A stretch of 49,979 bases of DNA. Origin: Polynucleobacter sp. Its GTDB lineage: Bacteria; Pseudomonadota; Gammaproteobacteria; Burkholderiales; Burkholderiaceae. The DNA is taken from NCBI GenBank assembly GCA_030696845.1, contig JAUYRJ010000071.1:1-49979 (forward strand), in the 5' to 3' direction. The translations under genes and the position numbers were made by a program. The notes beneath the pieces were generated by a model. The model saw only the letters and a program-made list of their open reading frames with translations. It did not search any database and was not told the DNA's origin. Shown here piece by piece: positions 29,018 to 39,229 of the stretch. Each line of letters opens with the position of its first letter. Positions within the stretch are counted from its first letter, which is position 1.

Positions 29018-32000
29018 TGCCTAAGCGGAGCGACATCCACAGCATTTTAATTATTGGCGCGGGCCCGATCGTGATCGGTCAGGCGTGTGAGTTTGATTAT
29101 TCTGGCGCTCAGGCTTGCAAGGCTCTCCGTGATGAGGGCTACAAAGTCATTTTGGTGAACAGCAACCCAGCGACCATCATGACTGATCCTGAGATGGCGG
29201 ACGTCACCTACATTGAGCCCATTACCTGGGAAGTGGTTGAGCGCATTATTGCCACCGAAAAGCCCGATGCGATTTTGCCCACCATGGGCGGTCAGACCGC
29301 GCTGAACTGCGCATTAGATCTCCATCGCCATGGCATTTTGGAAAAGTATGGCTGCGAATTAATTGGTGCCTCGCCAGAGGCCATCGACAAGGCCGAAGAT
29401 CGACAAAAGTTTAAAGACGCCATGACCAAGATTGGTCTAGGCTCTGCTAAATCGGGCATTGCCCATTCGATGGATGAGGCGATTGAGGTTCAGCAGCGTA
29501 TTCAGAAGGAGACTGGCAGCGCCGGTTTCCCCGTAGTGATTCGTCCCTCTTTTACGATGGGCGGCTCGGGTGGTGGTATTGCATATAACCGCGAAGAGTT
29601 TGAGGAGATCTGCAAGCGCGGCTTGGAGCTATCGCCAACGCGCGAATTGTTGATTGAAGAATCATTGTTGGGCTGGAAAGAGTTCGAGATGGAAGTGGTG
29701 CGTGATCGCGCCGATAACTGCATCATCGTCTGCTCGATTGAAAACCTAGATCCGATGGGTATTCATACGGGTGACTCCATTACGGTGGCGCCGGCGCAAA
29801 CACTCACGGATAAAGAATACCAATTAATGCGCAACGCCTCGATCGCCGTATTACGTGAAATTGGCGTTGATACTGGCGGATCGAATGTGCAGTTTTCAAT
29901 TAATCCAGTCGATGGGCGCATGATCGTAATTGAGATGAACCCGCGCGTCTCGCGTTCATCCGCCTTAGCTTCCAAAGCAACCGGTTTTCCGATTGCGAAG
30001 GTTGCCGCTAAATTGGCGGTGGGATATACCTTAGATGAATTACACAATGACATTACTGGCGGCGCTACGCCGGCATCTTTTGAGCCTTCAATCGATTATG
30101 TTGTAACTAAGATCCCGCGTTTTGCATTTGAAAAATTCCCGCAAGCGGATTCGCGTCTAACGACCCAAATGAAATCCGTGGGCGAAGTGATGGCGATTGG
30201 CCGCACTTTCCAAGAGTCTTTTCAAAAAGCCTTGCGTGGTCTTGAGGTTGGTGTTGATGGTTTAGATGAACGCTCCAATGACTTAGAGGACATCATTCAA
30301 GAAATTGGTGAGCCTGGACCCGATCGTATTTGGTATTTGGCGGACGCGTTCCGCATGGGCATGGGTCTGGATGAAGTCTTTGAAGAAACCAAAATAGACC
30401 CTTGGTTCCTTGAGCAAATCGAAGAATTGATTACCCTAGAGGGTGAGCTCAAGCAGCGCAAAATCGATAGCTTATCTGCGGGTGAGTGGCGTTTCCTAAA
30501 GCAAAAGGGGTTCTCTGATCGCCGCCTTGCTAAATTACTTCATATTGATGCTGCTTCGGTACGTGCCGCGCGCCACCGCTTGAACGTATTTCCGGTATAT
30601 AAGCGCGTGGATACCTGCGCGGCTGAATTCGCAACCAATACAGCCTATTTGTATTCAACCTACGAAGCTGAGCATGGTGAGTGTGAGTCGCAACCCACGA
30701 ATCGTGACAAGATCATGGTGCTTGGTGGTGGACCCAATCGCATTGGGCAGGGGATTGAGTTTGATTACTGCTGTGTCCATGCGGCATTGGCGATGCGCGA
30801 TGACGGTTACGAAACCATCATGGTCAATTGCAACCCCGAGACGGTATCAACCGACTACGACACCTCTGATCGCTTGTATTTTGAGCCATTGACGCTGGAG
30901 GATGTGCTGGAGATCGTGGCCAAAGAAAAGCCAAAGGGCGTGATTGTCCAGTACGGCGGTCAGACGCCTCTTAAGCTGGCTTTGGATTTAGAGGCGAACG
31001 GCGTTCCCATCATAGGCACATCGCCCGATATGATTGATGCCGCGGAAGATCGCGAACGTTTTCAGAAACTCTTGCATGAGCTGGGTCTGCGTCAGCCGCC
31101 CAATCGCACCGCAAGGGCTGAAGATGAGGCATTGAAACTGGCCGATGAAATCGGTTACCCCTTGGTTGTTCGTCCGTCCTATGTGCTTGGCGGTAGAGCC
31201 ATGGAAATCGTGCACGATGGCCGTGATTTAGAGCGCTATATGCGGGAGGCGGTGAAGGTATCGCATGATTCACCCGTATTGCTGGATCGCTTTTTAAATG
31301 ACGCGATTGAGTGCGATGTGGATTGCATTAGCGATGGTCAGAGCGTCTTCATTGGCGGCGTGATGGAGCACATTGAGCAAGCTGGCGTTCATTCGGGCGA
31401 TTCGGCATGTTCATTGCCACCATATTCTTTGTCAGATGCAACCGTAGCGGAGATCAAGCGTCAAACCGCTGCGATGGCCAAGGGACTGAACGTCGTCGGT
31501 CTCATGAATGTGCAGTTTGCTATTCAGAACGTGGGTGGCGAGGATGTGATCTATGTTCTCGAAGTTAATCCACGCGCATCTCGTACCGTGCCCTTTGTTT
31601 CAAAAGCAACCGGTTTACAGTTGGCCAAAATTGCTGCGCGCTGCATGGTTGGTCAAACCCTGTCTCAACAAGGCATTACGCACGAAGTCCATCCGCCGTA
31701 TTTCTCAGTCAAGGAAGCGGTGTTTCCGTTTAATAAATTCCCTGGAATCGATCCTATTTTGGGACCTGAGATGCGATCTACAGGTGAAGTGATGGGTGTG
31801 GGCAAAACCTTTGGCGAAGCCCTCTTTAAGTCCCAGTTGGGCGCTAGCATTAAGCTGCCCAAGACGGGTACCGTGGTCCTTACGGTAAAAGACAGTGATA
31901 AAGCAAAGGCTGTGGAAGTAGCACAGCTGCTGCATGAGCTCGGCTTCCCGATGGTAGCAACCAAAGGAACGGCCGCCGCGATTGCTGCTGCAGGCTTACC

Positions 32001-32280
32001 CGTTCGCGTTGTTAATAAGGTTAAGGATGGACGTCCGCACATCGTTGATCTGATTAAGAATCGCGAGATTTCCTTGGTATTCACGACGGTAGATGAGACA
32101 CGAACGGCCATTGCGGATTCGCGATCGATTCGGACCAGCGCCCAGGCGAATGGTGTGACTTACTACACGACCATCAGCGCTGCTCGCGCAGTGATGGACG
32201 GTCTAATGGCCTCGAAAAATGGTGCCAAGGATTCGCTCGAAGTCTATTCCTTGCAAAATTTACATCGATCCCTCAAATAG
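29017..32280 (+). CDS. carB: Carbamoyl-phosphate synthase large subunit
   Basis: Makes carbamoyl phosphate from bicarbonate, ammonia and two ATP. The 1087-residue protein has the two homologous ATP-grasp halves: the first opens with [22 protein letters not shown], and the second opens near residue 568 with [16 protein letters not shown]. The C-terminal allosteric domain (about 945-1087), with [19 protein letters not shown], is where UMP, IMP or ornithine act in known enzymes. AGGAGG at 29005-29010 is a strong ribosome-binding site 6 bases before the ATG. TAATG joins carA to carB. Confidence 0.98.
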   Translation: MPKRSDIHSILIIGAGPIVIGQACEFDYSGAQACKALRDEGYKVILVNSNPATIMTDPEMADVTYIEPITWEVVERIIATEKPDAILPTMGGQTALNCALDLHRHGILEKYGCELIGASPEAIDKAEDRQKFKDAMTKIGLGSAKSGIAHSMDEAIEVQQRIQKETGSAGFPVVIRPSFTMGGSGGGIAYNREEFEEICKRGLELSPTRELLIEESLLGWKEFEMEVVRDRADNCIIVCSIENLDPMGIHTGDSITVAPAQTLTDKEYQLMRNASIAVLREIGVDTGGSNVQFSINPVDGRMIVIEMNPRVSRSSALASKATGFPIAKVAAKLAVGYTLDELHNDITGGATPASFEPSIDYVVTKIPRFAFEKFPQADSRLTTQMKSVGEVMAIGRTFQESFQKALRGLEVGVDGLDERSNDLEDIIQEIGEPGPDRIWYLADAFRMGMGLDEVFEETKIDPWFLEQIEELITLEGELKQRKIDSLSAGEWRFLKQKGFSDRRLAKLLHIDAASVRAARHRLNVFPVYKRVDTCAAEFATNTAYLYSTYEAEHGECESQPTNRDKIMVLGGGPNRIGQGIEFDYCCVHAALAMRDDGYETIMVNCNPETVSTDYDTSDRLYFEPLTLEDVLEIVAKEKPKGVIVQYGGQTPLKLALDLEANGVPIIGTSPDMIDAAEDRERFQKLLHELGLRQPPNRTARAEDEALKLADEIGYPLVVRPSYVLGGRAMEIVHDGRDLERYMREAVKVSHDSPVLLDRFLNDAIECDVDCISDGQSVFIGGVMEHIEQAGVHSGDSACSLPPYSLSDATVAEIKRQTAAMAKGLNVVGLMNVQFAIQNVGGEDVIYVLEVNPRASRTVPFVSKATGLQLAKIAARCMVGQTLSQQGITHEVHPPYFSVKEAVFPFNKFPGIDPILGPEMRSTGEVMGVGKTFGEALFKSQLGASIKLPKTGTVVLTVKDSDKAKAVEVAQLLHELGFPMVATKGTAAAIAAAGLPVRVVNKVKDGRPHIVDLIKNREISLVFTTVDETRTAIADSRSIRTSAQANGVTYYTTISAARAVMDGLMASKNGAKDSLEVYSLQNLHRSLK

Positions 32281-32346
32281 TGCCTGAAAATACTGCGAAC
32301 CTAGCTTAAAATTACGATTTGATTCGTTATTAAGCAAGGTAGCAGT

Positions 32347-32823
32347 ATGAACACCATTCCCATTACCAAACGCGGTGCCGAACTTCTGAAAGAGGAGTTG
32401 CATCGCCTGAAGCACGTCGAGCGTCCCGCTGTCATTAATGCGATTTCAGAGGCGCGCGCCCAGGGCGATCTCTCGGAGAACGCTGAATACGATGCCGCAA
32501 AAGAAAAGCAGGGCTTTATCGAAGGCCGCATTAAAGAGCTCGAAACCACGCTCTCGGGAGCGCAAATTATCGATCCGGCCACCTTGGATGTTGACGGCCG
32601 TGTAGTATTCGGCGCTACGCTCGATTTGGAGGATCTGGAAGACGGCACCAAATTGACTTATCAAATTGTTGGTGATGACGAGGCGGATATTGAGGCCAAT
32701 AAAATCTCCATTAGCTCCCCAATCGCGCGCGCTTTAATTGGGAAGGAAGAGGGCGACGTGGTGGCGGTACAGGCTCCCGGCGGCAATCGCGAAGTAGAGA
32801 TTTTGGCGGTTCGTTATATTTAA
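32347..32823 (+). CDS. greA: Transcription elongation factor GreA
   Basis: Rescues backtracked RNA polymerase by stimulating transcript cleavage in its active site. The 158-residue protein has the N-terminal coiled coil with the acidic tip in GDLSENAEYDAAKEKQ, and a C-terminal FKBP-like domain ending SPIARALIGKEEGDVV. Length and motifs are normal. It follows carB by 66 bases, an association common in proteobacteria, and precedes a DUF4149 gene by 3 bases. Confidence 0.97.
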   Translation: MNTIPITKRGAELLKEELHRLKHVERPAVINAISEARAQGDLSENAEYDAAKEKQGFIEGRIKELETTLSGAQIIDPATLDVDGRVVFGATLDLEDLEDGTKLTYQIVGDDEADIEANKISISSPIARALIGKEEGDVVAVQAPGGNREVEILAVRYI

Positions 32824-32826
32824 TTC

Positions 32827-33354
32827 ATGTCATCAAGGAATCATTCCCAGTACTTTGGAGCTCAACGTCTGTTTTTGCTGATTGCTGCTTTATGGGTTGG
32901 TAGCCTCATTACCGTAGGTTACCTGGTCGCCCCGACCATTTTTGCCAGCCTTCAAGATCGACAGGTTGCTGGCATGATTGCAGGCGCCATTTTTCGCGTT
33001 GAAGCCTATGTGAGTACCGTGGTTTGTGTTGGTTTGCTGGTACTTGCCAATTTGCTCGTTAGCCGTAAGTTAGAGCACTACCGGATTATTCGTTGGATTC
33101 TGTTGGCGATGTTGGTGTGCTCTGCAGTGGCTAGCTTCGGCTTAATACCGTATATGGATGCCTTGAGAGAAGAGGCCTTGCTGCAAGGCATGCCGGTCAT
33201 GCTATCGCCATCCGCCGCACTCTTTGGCCAATTGCATGGCGTTTCGAGCGGTCTTTTTTTAGTGCAGAGCCTGCTTGGCTTGTGGTTAGTTTGGCGCCTT
33301 AGTCAATTTAGCGCAATTCAGACTCCCAACTCAACCCATCAAGTACGCGCTTAG
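32827..33354 (+). CDS. DUF4149 family integral membrane protein
   Basis: Function unknown. The 175-residue protein has four predicted membrane helices, at roughly 14-36, 56-78, 88-110 and 135-158. The family-typical beginning ALWVGSLITVGYLVAPTIFASL is present, with conserved APTIF at the end of helix one. It lies 3 bases after greA and is probably co-transcribed with it. Its last 4 bases overlap the convergent yhbY stop. The hydrophobic pattern resembles small four-helix membrane proteins, but no ligand or partner can be named. Confidence 0.85.
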   Translation: MSSRNHSQYFGAQRLFLLIAALWVGSLITVGYLVAPTIFASLQDRQVAGMIAGAIFRVEAYVSTVVCVGLLVLANLLVSRKLEHYRIIRWILLAMLVCSAVASFGLIPYMDALREEALLQGMPVMLSPSAALFGQLHGVSSGLFLVQSLLGLWLVWRLSQFSAIQTPNSTHQVRA

Positions 33355-33980
33355 CCCAACGATTTTTTCTTGGTGCTGGCCTGGCGAACCTTACGGCGCT
33401 TTACGGGCCCTGTTGGCGCTGCTGCGCGTTTGTAGCCTGGAGATGACCATCCTATTTTCGATTCAGCCGCATTGGCGCGCGTGGGCCGAGTCGAAGCAGT
33501 CTTCGTTGCTGTTTTACGCGCAGGGACCTCACTTTTGGTGGGGGTTCTGCTAAAGGGCTTTGCTGCTGCGGTGCGTCGCGCTGAGCGCTCCGAAGTGCTG
33601 GTGGCGCCACGGCTAATGGCGCGGGTAGCGGAACGAGGCGCTTGAATGGATTTTTTGGTTTTGTTGCCGCCGCGCGCATAGGGTGCGTTTGCATCCTTAA
33701 TCAGAGGTTCGGGGCGCCATAGGACAAGTAGTTTGCCGATATGCTGTACCGGGGCAGCGCTCAGCTTGTCGCAAAGGGCTTCGTAAATCGCAATGCGGTT
33801 TTCGCGGTCATCACCAAAGACGCGAACCTTAATTAGATTGTGGCTCTGGATGGCGATTTCAGCCTCTTTGATGACGCCAGGCGTCAATCCATCGTTGCCA
33901 ATCATCACAACGGGGCTGAGGTCATGGGCTTTGGCTTTGAGCGCTTTGCGCTGTGCTGGGGAAATAATAAGTGCAGTCAT
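33351..33980 (-). CDS. yhbY: YhbY-type CRM-domain RNA-binding protein with a long basic C-terminal tail
   Basis: Ribosome-assembly-associated RNA-binding protein. The CRM (CRS1-YhbY) domain fills about residues 1-95 of 209, with the signature VVMIGNDGLTPGVIKEAE and QHIGKLLVLWRP. E. coli YhbY ends near that point at 97 residues. Here about 110 more residues follow, dominated by Arg, Lys, Ala, Ser and Thr and clearly disordered. I chose the ATG at 33980 (MTALIISPAQRKALK), which matches the family N terminus; the frame is open to 34091 but that would overlap rlmE. GAGG lies unusually close to the ATG. It is divergent from rlmE, as in E. coli. Confidence 0.88.
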   Translation of the reverse strand: MTALIISPAQRKALKAKAHDLSPVVMIGNDGLTPGVIKEAEIAIQSHNLIKVRVFGDDRENRIAIYEALCDKLSAAPVQHIGKLLVLWRPEPLIKDANAPYARGGNKTKKSIQAPRSATRAISRGATSTSERSARRTAAAKPFSRTPTKSEVPARKTATKTASTRPTRANAAESKIGWSSPGYKRAAAPTGPVKRRKVRQASTKKKSLG

Positions 33981-34084
33981 GCCTCGATCATAGAGCATTG
34001 CGCTATATGGAGCGAGAATAAGCAGGTAAAGTAGAGCGTTTTGCGGTGTGCAATTTAGTCGGGAATCAACCCTTTTAGGATTAC

Positions 34085-34765
34085 GTGGCAAAGAATAAAT
34101 TTAATAAAAGTTGGCTGCAGGATCACCTGATGGATCCCTACGTCAAGATGGCTCAAAAAGAGGGCTATCGGGCTCGTGCCGCCTACAAACTGAGTGAAAT
34201 TGATGAGCAAGACCATCTCATTAAGGCTGGCATGGTTGTAGTCGACCTGGGAAGTGCTCCTGGAAGTTGGTCGCAATACGTACGCAATCGACTGACTGAG
34301 CTGGGTAAGCATAATCCGAGGATCGAATCCGGTAAACCTGATGGGATCATTGTGGCAATGGATATGTTGCCCATGGAGCCCATTGCTGATGTTAACTTCA
34401 TTGAAGGTGATTTTCGGGAGGAGGAGGGTTTGCGTGCGCTGGAGTCCTTATTGCCGCCGAGCTGCAATGGCAAGGTGGATTTGGTTTTATCCGACATGGC
34501 CCCAAATTTATCAGGCGTAGGGATTGCCGATGCGGCTCGCATGGCAACATTAGCCGAATTGGCTTTGGAGTTTGCAAAAGAGCACCTACAGCCGGACGGC
34601 GCCTTGTTGATTAAATGCTTTCATGGCAGTGGCTACAGCCAAATTGTGGAAACCTTTAAGAAGGTCTTTAAGACGGTTTCCGCCCGAAAACCCAAGGCGT
34701 CGCGCGATCGTTCGTCAGAGACTTTTTTATTGGGACGCCATTTAAAGCCCCCTAAACAGCCTTAA
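34085..34765 (+). CDS. rlmE: 23S rRNA (uridine 2'-O) methyltransferase RlmE (FtsJ/RrmJ)
   Basis: Methylates the 2'-OH of U2552 (E. coli numbering) in 23S rRNA during late 50S assembly. The 226-residue protein has the catalytic tetrad K35, D137, K177 and E212; the spacings D-K (40) and K-E (35) equal those in E. coli RlmE. The SAM motif is [13 protein letters not shown]. The start is GTG at 34085, with AGGA at 34077-34080 as ribosome-binding site, and gives [10 protein letters not shown]. Compared with E. coli there are about 16 extra residues between K35 and D137, around ESGKPDG. It precedes ftsH by 159 bases, an order shared with E. coli. Confidence 0.95.
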   Translation: MAKNKFNKSWLQDHLMDPYVKMAQKEGYRARAAYKLSEIDEQDHLIKAGMVVVDLGSAPGSWSQYVRNRLTELGKHNPRIESGKPDGIIVAMDMLPMEPIADVNFIEGDFREEEGLRALESLLPPSCNGKVDLVLSDMAPNLSGVGIADAARMATLAELALEFAKEHLQPDGALLIKCFHGSGYSQIVETFKKVFKTVSARKPKASRDRSSETFLLGRHLKPPKQP

Positions 34766-34781
34766 ATCGCTAAATAACCCC

Positions 34782-34809
34782 TTTTATTTGCAGGTTTTAG
34801 CAAATAAAA
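34782..34809. repeat. AT-rich inverted repeat after rlmE
   Basis: TTTTATTTGC at 34782-34791 and GCAAATAAAA at 34800-34809 form a perfect 10-base stem around an 8-base loop. There is no distinct T-run beyond it. It lies 16 bases after the rlmE stop and may act as a weak terminator or 3' stabiliser. Confidence 0.5.
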
Positions 34810-34822
34810 ATAGGTCGAACCC

Positions 34823-34852
34823 TTGAAATACGGTGGTAGTAGAATCAAATAC
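34823..34852 (+). promoter_or_regulatory. Possible ftsH promoter
   Basis: TTGAAA at 34823-34828 lies 18 bases before AAATAC at 34847-34852. The -35 is good, the -10 weak. CCCTTGAAA also resembles a heat-shock sigma-32 -35 element, but no CCCCAT-type -10 follows at the right distance, so the sigma factor cannot be decided. Confidence 0.3.
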
Positions 34853-34855
34853 ATG

Positions 34856-34911
34856 GGGAAATCATATATTTCCCTCGATTTATCAATGTAAGAACTCCCG
34901 GATTAATCCGG
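34856..34911 (+). promoter_or_regulatory. Two hairpins in the ftsH leader
   Basis: The first is a 7-base stem, GGGAAAT (34856-34862) and ATTTCCC (34868-34874), around CATAT. The second is a perfect palindrome, CCGGATTAATCCGG (34898-34911), ending just 2 bases before the AAGGTGG ribosome-binding site. Both would lie in the ftsH 5' untranslated RNA or act as operator DNA. Function is not known. Confidence 0.45.
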
Positions 34912-34924
34912 CAAAGGTGGGTAT

Positions 34925-36805
34925 TTGAACAACAATATGTTCCAAAAAATCGGCGTCTGGTTCATTGTGGGCCTGGTCCTTTTTACTGTTTTCAAACAGT
35001 TCGATAAGCCGCGTACGCAAGAACAGGTGACCTATTCTCAATTTATGGACGACGCCAAGGATGGCAAGATCCGTCGCGTTGATGTGCAGGGTCGTACATT
35101 GCAAGTCACCCCCATTGATGGCAACAAATACTCGATTATTTCCCCAGGGGATATTTGGATGGTTGGCGATCTCATGAAAGCCGGTGTTCAGGTGACAGGC
35201 AAGGCGGACGATGAGCCCAATTTGCTCATGTCTGCGCTCTATTACCTTGGACCTACGCTGCTCATTATTGGTTTTTGGTTTTTCATGATGCGTCAGATGC
35301 AAGGTGGCGGTAAGGGCGGTGCATTCTCCTTTGGAAAATCTAAAGCTCGCTTGGTGGATGAGAATAGCAATACAGTGACATTTGCCGATGTGGCGGGTTG
35401 CGATGAGGCTAAAGAAGAGGTCTTTGAGATTGTGGATTTCTTAAAAGATCCGCAGAAATTTCAAAAGCTGGGCGGTCATATTCCGCATGGCGTTTTATTG
35501 GTTGGGCCTCCTGGCACAGGTAAGACCTTGCTAGCGCGTGCTATTGCGGGCGAAGCCAAAGTCCCATTCTTTTCCATCTCGGGCTCTGATTTCGTTGAGA
35601 TGTTCGTTGGTGTGGGCGCTTCCCGCGTCCGCGACATGTTTGATAACGCAAAGAAGAATGCCCCTTGCATTATTTTCATTGATGAGATTGATGCGGTTGG
35701 TCGCCATCGTGGCGCCGGTATGGGTGGTGGCAATGATGAGCGTGAGCAAACCTTGAACCAAATGCTGGTTGAGATGGATGGTTTTGAAAGCAACAGCGGA
35801 GTGATCGTTGTGGCGGCTACTAACCGCTCCGATGTGCTTGACCGCGCTTTGCTGCGTCCGGGGCGTTTTGATCGCCAAGTCCATGTAGGCTTGCCAGATA
35901 TTCGGGGTCGTGAGCAGATTCTGCAGGTTCATATGCGCAAAGTGCCTATCAGCCCCGATGTGAATGCGGCGGTTTTGGCACGCGGTACACCTGGTTTCTC
36001 AGGGGCCGATTTGGCCAACTTGGTAAATGAGTCCGCTCTCTTTGCCGCACGCCGTAATAAGCGTTCGGTGGATATGCAGGATTTTGAGGACGCCAAAGAC
36101 AAAATTTATATGGGGCCTGAGCGCAAGTCTGCTGTGATGCGCGAGGAAGAGCGTCGGAATACGGCCTACCATGAGTCGGGTCATGCGGTAGTCGCAAAAA
36201 TGCTGCCCAAAGCCGACCCAGTTCATAAGGTCACCATCATGCCGCGCGGTATGGCGCTGGGTGTGACATGGCAGCTTCCGGAATTTGATCGTGTTAATCT
36301 ATATAAAGATCGCATGTTGGAAGAGCTCGCGATTTTATTCGGCGGTCGCGCTGCTGAAGAAGTTTTCTTGAACTCCATGAGTACAGGCGCTTCGAATGAT
36401 TTTGAGCGTGCAACCAAAATGGCGCGCGATATGGTGACCCGCTACGGCATGAGCGATAGCTTGGGTACCATGGTGTATGTGGACACCGAGCAGCAGGGTA
36501 TGTTTGGCCCGAGTAGCGCTAAATCCGTTTCAGAGTTAACCCAACAAAAGGTGGATGCTGAAATTCGCAGTTTGATTGATAGCCAGTACGCGCTTGCAAA
36601 GTCGATTTTGGAGCAGAACAAAGATAAGGTAGAGGCGATGGTTACTGCCCTCATGGATTGGGAAACCATTGATGCTGAGCAGATTAACGACATCATGGAC
36701 GGCCGCCCACCACGCGCCCCCAAGCCTGCCCCTGCAACCGCATTCGGTAATTCGGCTGGGGGTACTCCTGGCCCTGCGGCAGGTAGTGCGCCGGCGGCGG
36801 CTTAG
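34925..36805 (+). CDS. ftsH: ATP-dependent zinc metalloprotease FtsH
   Basis: Membrane-anchored AAA+ protease that degrades misfolded membrane proteins and short-lived regulators. The 626-residue protein has TM1 (about 9-23), a periplasmic domain and TM2 (about 104-122). In the ATPase, Walker A is at 194-201 and Walker B acidic residues are D253-E254. The zinc site is H416-E417-xx-H420 with D492 as third ligand. The tail after about 600 is Pro/Ala/Gly-rich. The start is TTG at 34925, giving [10 protein letters not shown], the form I recall for related FtsH proteins. AAGGTGG at 34914-34920 is well placed for it and too far from the ATG at 34937. Confidence 0.97.
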   Translation: MNNNMFQKIGVWFIVGLVLFTVFKQFDKPRTQEQVTYSQFMDDAKDGKIRRVDVQGRTLQVTPIDGNKYSIISPGDIWMVGDLMKAGVQVTGKADDEPNLLMSALYYLGPTLLIIGFWFFMMRQMQGGGKGGAFSFGKSKARLVDENSNTVTFADVAGCDEAKEEVFEIVDFLKDPQKFQKLGGHIPHGVLLVGPPGTGKTLLARAIAGEAKVPFFSISGSDFVEMFVGVGASRVRDMFDNAKKNAPCIIFIDEIDAVGRHRGAGMGGGNDEREQTLNQMLVEMDGFESNSGVIVVAATNRSDVLDRALLRPGRFDRQVHVGLPDIRGREQILQVHMRKVPISPDVNAAVLARGTPGFSGADLANLVNESALFAARRNKRSVDMQDFEDAKDKIYMGPERKSAVMREEERRNTAYHESGHAVVAKMLPKADPVHKVTIMPRGMALGVTWQLPEFDRVNLYKDRMLEELAILFGGRAAEEVFLNSMSTGASNDFERATKMARDMVTRYGMSDSLGTMVYVDTEQQGMFGPSSAKSVSELTQQKVDAEIRSLIDSQYALAKSILEQNKDKVEAMVTALMDWETIDAEQINDIMDGRPPRAPKPAPATAFGNSAGGTPGPAAGSAPAAA

Positions 36806-36828
36806 TTTGCGTCAGCTTTTCTAGCGCA

Positions 36829-37707
36829 ATGGCCTTGATTCACCCGCCCGCAACATGGCGTTGCGGGCGTTTTCTTTTTGAGCTTAGTGATCGTAAGCGA
36901 CCGCTGGTCATGGGCATCTTAAATGCCACTCCCGATTCATTTTCCGATGGGGGGCGTTTTCATGCGAGAGATGACGCCTTACGCCAGGCGGAGGGCATGA
37001 TTGCGAGCGGCGTTGATCTAATCGACATTGGCGGAGAATCAACAAAGCCAGGTGCAATCCCAGTTTCATTGCAAGAAGAGCTCGATCGCGTATTGCCCAT
37101 CATCGAGGCTTTGAAAGACTGTGGTGTCGCTTTATCAATTGATACTTATAAGCCTGAAACTATGCGTCACGCACTCGATTTAGGCGTTGATTGCGTTAAC
37201 GATATTTGGGCTCTGCGCCAAGAGGGTGCCGAAGATATCGTTGCCAACCCGAGTATTTCTCGTGATTGTGGCGTGGTGTTAATGCACATGCAACGCGATC
37301 CGCTCACCATGCAATTTAATCCTGAATACCGCAATGTCATTGCGGAGGTAAATGCCTTTTTAAAAACCCGTTGCGATGCTTTGCTTGAGAGGGGCGTGAG
37401 CGCAGATCGAATTGCCATTGATCCGGGTTTTGGTTTTGGAAAAAGTCTAGAGCACAACGTGATGATGCTGAGCAACTTTGAGCACTTTGCCGACCTTGGA
37501 TTTCCTGTTTTAGCTGGAATTTCCCGTAAATCGATGCTCGGAAAAATTACCGGGCGCGAGGTGGGCGATCGTTTGGTGCCCAGTGTATTAGCTGCGGTGA
37601 TGGCGGCCGAGCGTGGTGCCGCCATCGTTCGGGTGCATGATGTAGCTGAAACAGTAGATGCCTTTGCCTTATGGACCGCCGTTCGCCAATCTCAGCCTGG
37701 GCAGTAG
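36829..37707 (+). CDS. folP: Dihydropteroate synthase
   Basis: Joins p-aminobenzoate to dihydropterin pyrophosphate in folate synthesis; the target of sulfonamides. The 292-residue TIM-barrel protein has MGILNATPDSFSDGG (about 28-42), DIGGESTKPGA (about 66-76), and the pterin-site stretch DPGFGFGKSLEHN. Residues are intact and length is normal. It follows ftsH by 23 bases without a clear ribosome-binding site, and is followed by glmM 39 bases on, as in E. coli. Confidence 0.96.
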   Translation: MALIHPPATWRCGRFLFELSDRKRPLVMGILNATPDSFSDGGRFHARDDALRQAEGMIASGVDLIDIGGESTKPGAIPVSLQEELDRVLPIIEALKDCGVALSIDTYKPETMRHALDLGVDCVNDIWALRQEGAEDIVANPSISRDCGVVLMHMQRDPLTMQFNPEYRNVIAEVNAFLKTRCDALLERGVSADRIAIDPGFGFGKSLEHNVMMLSNFEHFADLGFPVLAGISRKSMLGKITGREVGDRLVPSVLAAVMAAERGAAIVRVHDVAETVDAFALWTAVRQSQPGQ

Positions 37708-37746
37708 GTCGCTTGACCATCTATTCAGGTTTTATAATGAATTAAT

Positions 37747-39096
37747 ATGAAAACAACTCCAAAAAAATACTTTGGCACGGATGGTATTCGAGGCGAGGTG
37801 GGTAAGGCCCCGATTGTTCCCGACTTCATCATGCGCCTAGGCTATGCGGCTGGAAAAGTGTTAAAGCAAGAGATGCCGACAGGAGAGCGCTGTACCGTAT
37901 TAATTGGTAAGGATACGCGCGTCTCAGGCTATTTATTGGAGGCTGCACTGGAAGCCGGTTTTTCAGCTGCAGGGGTGGATGTGATGTTGTGTGGACCGAT
38001 GCCGACTCCGGGCGTGGCGTATTTAACTAAAGCATTGCGTTTGTCCGCCGGGGTTGTAATATCCGCATCACATAATCCGTATCAAGATAACGGCATTAAA
38101 TTCTTTTCTTCGGAGGGCGATAAATTATCGGATGCGTCTGAGTTGGCAATTGAAGTGGCGCTTGATGAACCTTTGGGCTGCGTTAGTTCCAAATACTTGG
38201 GTAAAGCCTTTCGCCTTGATGATGCAACGGGTCGATATATTGAATTTTGTAAATCGACCTTTCCCGCCGCATTGAATTTACGTGGCCTGAAGCTGGTAGT
38301 GGACTGCGCAAACGGTGCTGCGTATCAATCTGCGCCCAACGTGTTTCACGAGTTGGGCGCAGAAGTGATCTCAATTGGGGTAGAGCCCAATGGCCGAAAT
38401 ATTAACGATGCTTGTGGAGCAACCGCACCAGAGGCGTTGATTGCTAAAGTAAAAGAGCATCAAGCGGATTTGGGTATTGCGCTCGATGGGGATGCTGACC
38501 GCTTACAAATGGTGGATGCGTCTGGCCGCCTTTTTAATGGCGATGAGCTCCTATACGTTTTAGCAAAAGATCGTATTGGTCGTGGCGTCAATTTAGGTGG
38601 TGTGGTGGGAACCTTAATGACGAATATGGCGATTGAGAAGGCCATTCAGGCTTTGGGTATTGAATTTAAGCGTGCGAATGTAGGTGATCGGTACGTTCTA
38701 GAGCAACTCAAAAAGCACCAATGGACCTTAGGTGGTGAGGGCTCGGGTCATTTGTTGTGCTTAGATCAGCACTCTACCGGCGATGGTACGGTAGCCGCTT
38801 TACAAGTTCTCGCCGCCATGCGTAAGCAAGGCAAGTCCCTTCCAGAGCTATTGGATGGCATCCGCATTTACCCCCAAGTATTGTTGAACGTCAAAATTAA
38901 ATCGGGCTACCAGTGGCAGAGCGATACTAATTTAGCTGCCGTGATTGAGAAAACCACTGCTAGCCTAGCAGGATTAGGGCGTGTACTGATTAGGGCTTCT
39001 GGAACTGAGCCTGTTCTGCGTGTGATGGTAGAGGCAAATGATGCTAAATTAGCCAACGCAAGTGCACAAACCATTGTCGCAGCCATCCCTGTGTGA
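37747..39096 (+). CDS. glmM: Phosphoglucosamine mutase
   Basis: Interconverts glucosamine-6-phosphate and glucosamine-1-phosphate on the way to UDP-GlcNAc, for peptidoglycan and LPS. The 449-residue protein has the phosphoserine S108 in [12 protein letters not shown], the metal-binding DGDADR near 248-253, the sugar loop GEGSGHLL, and the phosphate-binding [14 protein letters not shown] near the C terminus. It opens with [10 protein letters not shown], as usual. It is the last gene of the rlmE-ftsH-folP-glmM run; the next gene, pstS, has its own regulatory region. Confidence 0.97.
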   Translation: MKTTPKKYFGTDGIRGEVGKAPIVPDFIMRLGYAAGKVLKQEMPTGERCTVLIGKDTRVSGYLLEAALEAGFSAAGVDVMLCGPMPTPGVAYLTKALRLSAGVVISASHNPYQDNGIKFFSSEGDKLSDASELAIEVALDEPLGCVSSKYLGKAFRLDDATGRYIEFCKSTFPAALNLRGLKLVVDCANGAAYQSAPNVFHELGAEVISIGVEPNGRNINDACGATAPEALIAKVKEHQADLGIALDGDADRLQMVDASGRLFNGDELLYVLAKDRIGRGVNLGGVVGTLMTNMAIEKAIQALGIEFKRANVGDRYVLEQLKKHQWTLGGEGSGHLLCLDQHSTGDGTVAALQVLAAMRKQGKSLPELLDGIRIYPQVLLNVKIKSGYQWQSDTNLAAVIEKTTASLAGLGRVLIRASGTEPVLRVMVEANDAKLANASAQTIVAAIPV

Positions 39097-39116
39097 TTTT
39101 TTTAAATCATAAGTTG

Positions 39117-39144
39117 TTGTTTTATAGAGATTTTTATCTATAAT
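39117..39144 (+). promoter_or_regulatory. Perfect TATAAT with overlapping inverted repeat upstream of pstS
   Basis: TATAAT at 39139-39144 has TTGTTT at 39117-39122 as a 16-base-spaced -35. The same place holds an inverted repeat, TTATAGA (39122-39128) and TCTATAA (39137-39143), around 8 bases. It could be a PhoB-independent pst promoter with an operator, or a terminator remnant of glmM; the first seems more likely because no U-run follows directly. Confidence 0.4.
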
Positions 39145-39149
39145 TTGCG

Positions 39150-39183
39150 CTGTCACATAGTCGTCATATTTCCCCTTTATTGT
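39150..39183 (+). promoter_or_regulatory. Pho box and -10 element of pstS
   Basis: CTGTCACATAGTCGTCAT at 39150-39167 has the two 7-base PhoB half-sites, CTGTCAC and TCGTCAT, 11 bases apart, close to the consensus CTGTCAT-N4-CTGTCAT. A TATTGT element at 39178-39183 begins 10 bases after the box, the classical PhoB-dependent promoter arrangement that replaces a -35. It explains induction of the pst-pho operon under phosphate limitation. Confidence 0.8.
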
Positions 39184-39229
39184 TCTTTTTATCGCAGTGT
39201 TGCGATGACCTCGTTAAAGGACTATTTAA

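Noticed and set aside
31665..32111. 148-codon reverse frame inside carB, and similar ones in prpE (26268-26702) and ttuC (15976-16347)
   Set aside because: All are antisense shadows of strongly conserved genes, with low-complexity composition and no recognisable domain.
33981..34091. Longer N terminus for YhbY
   Set aside because: It would overlap the rlmE start, and the family N terminus matches the ATG at 33980.
34821..34860. Heat-shock (sigma-32) promoter for ftsH
   Set aside because: CCCTTGAAA fits a -35 element, but no CCCCAT-like -10 occurs 11-16 bases downstream.
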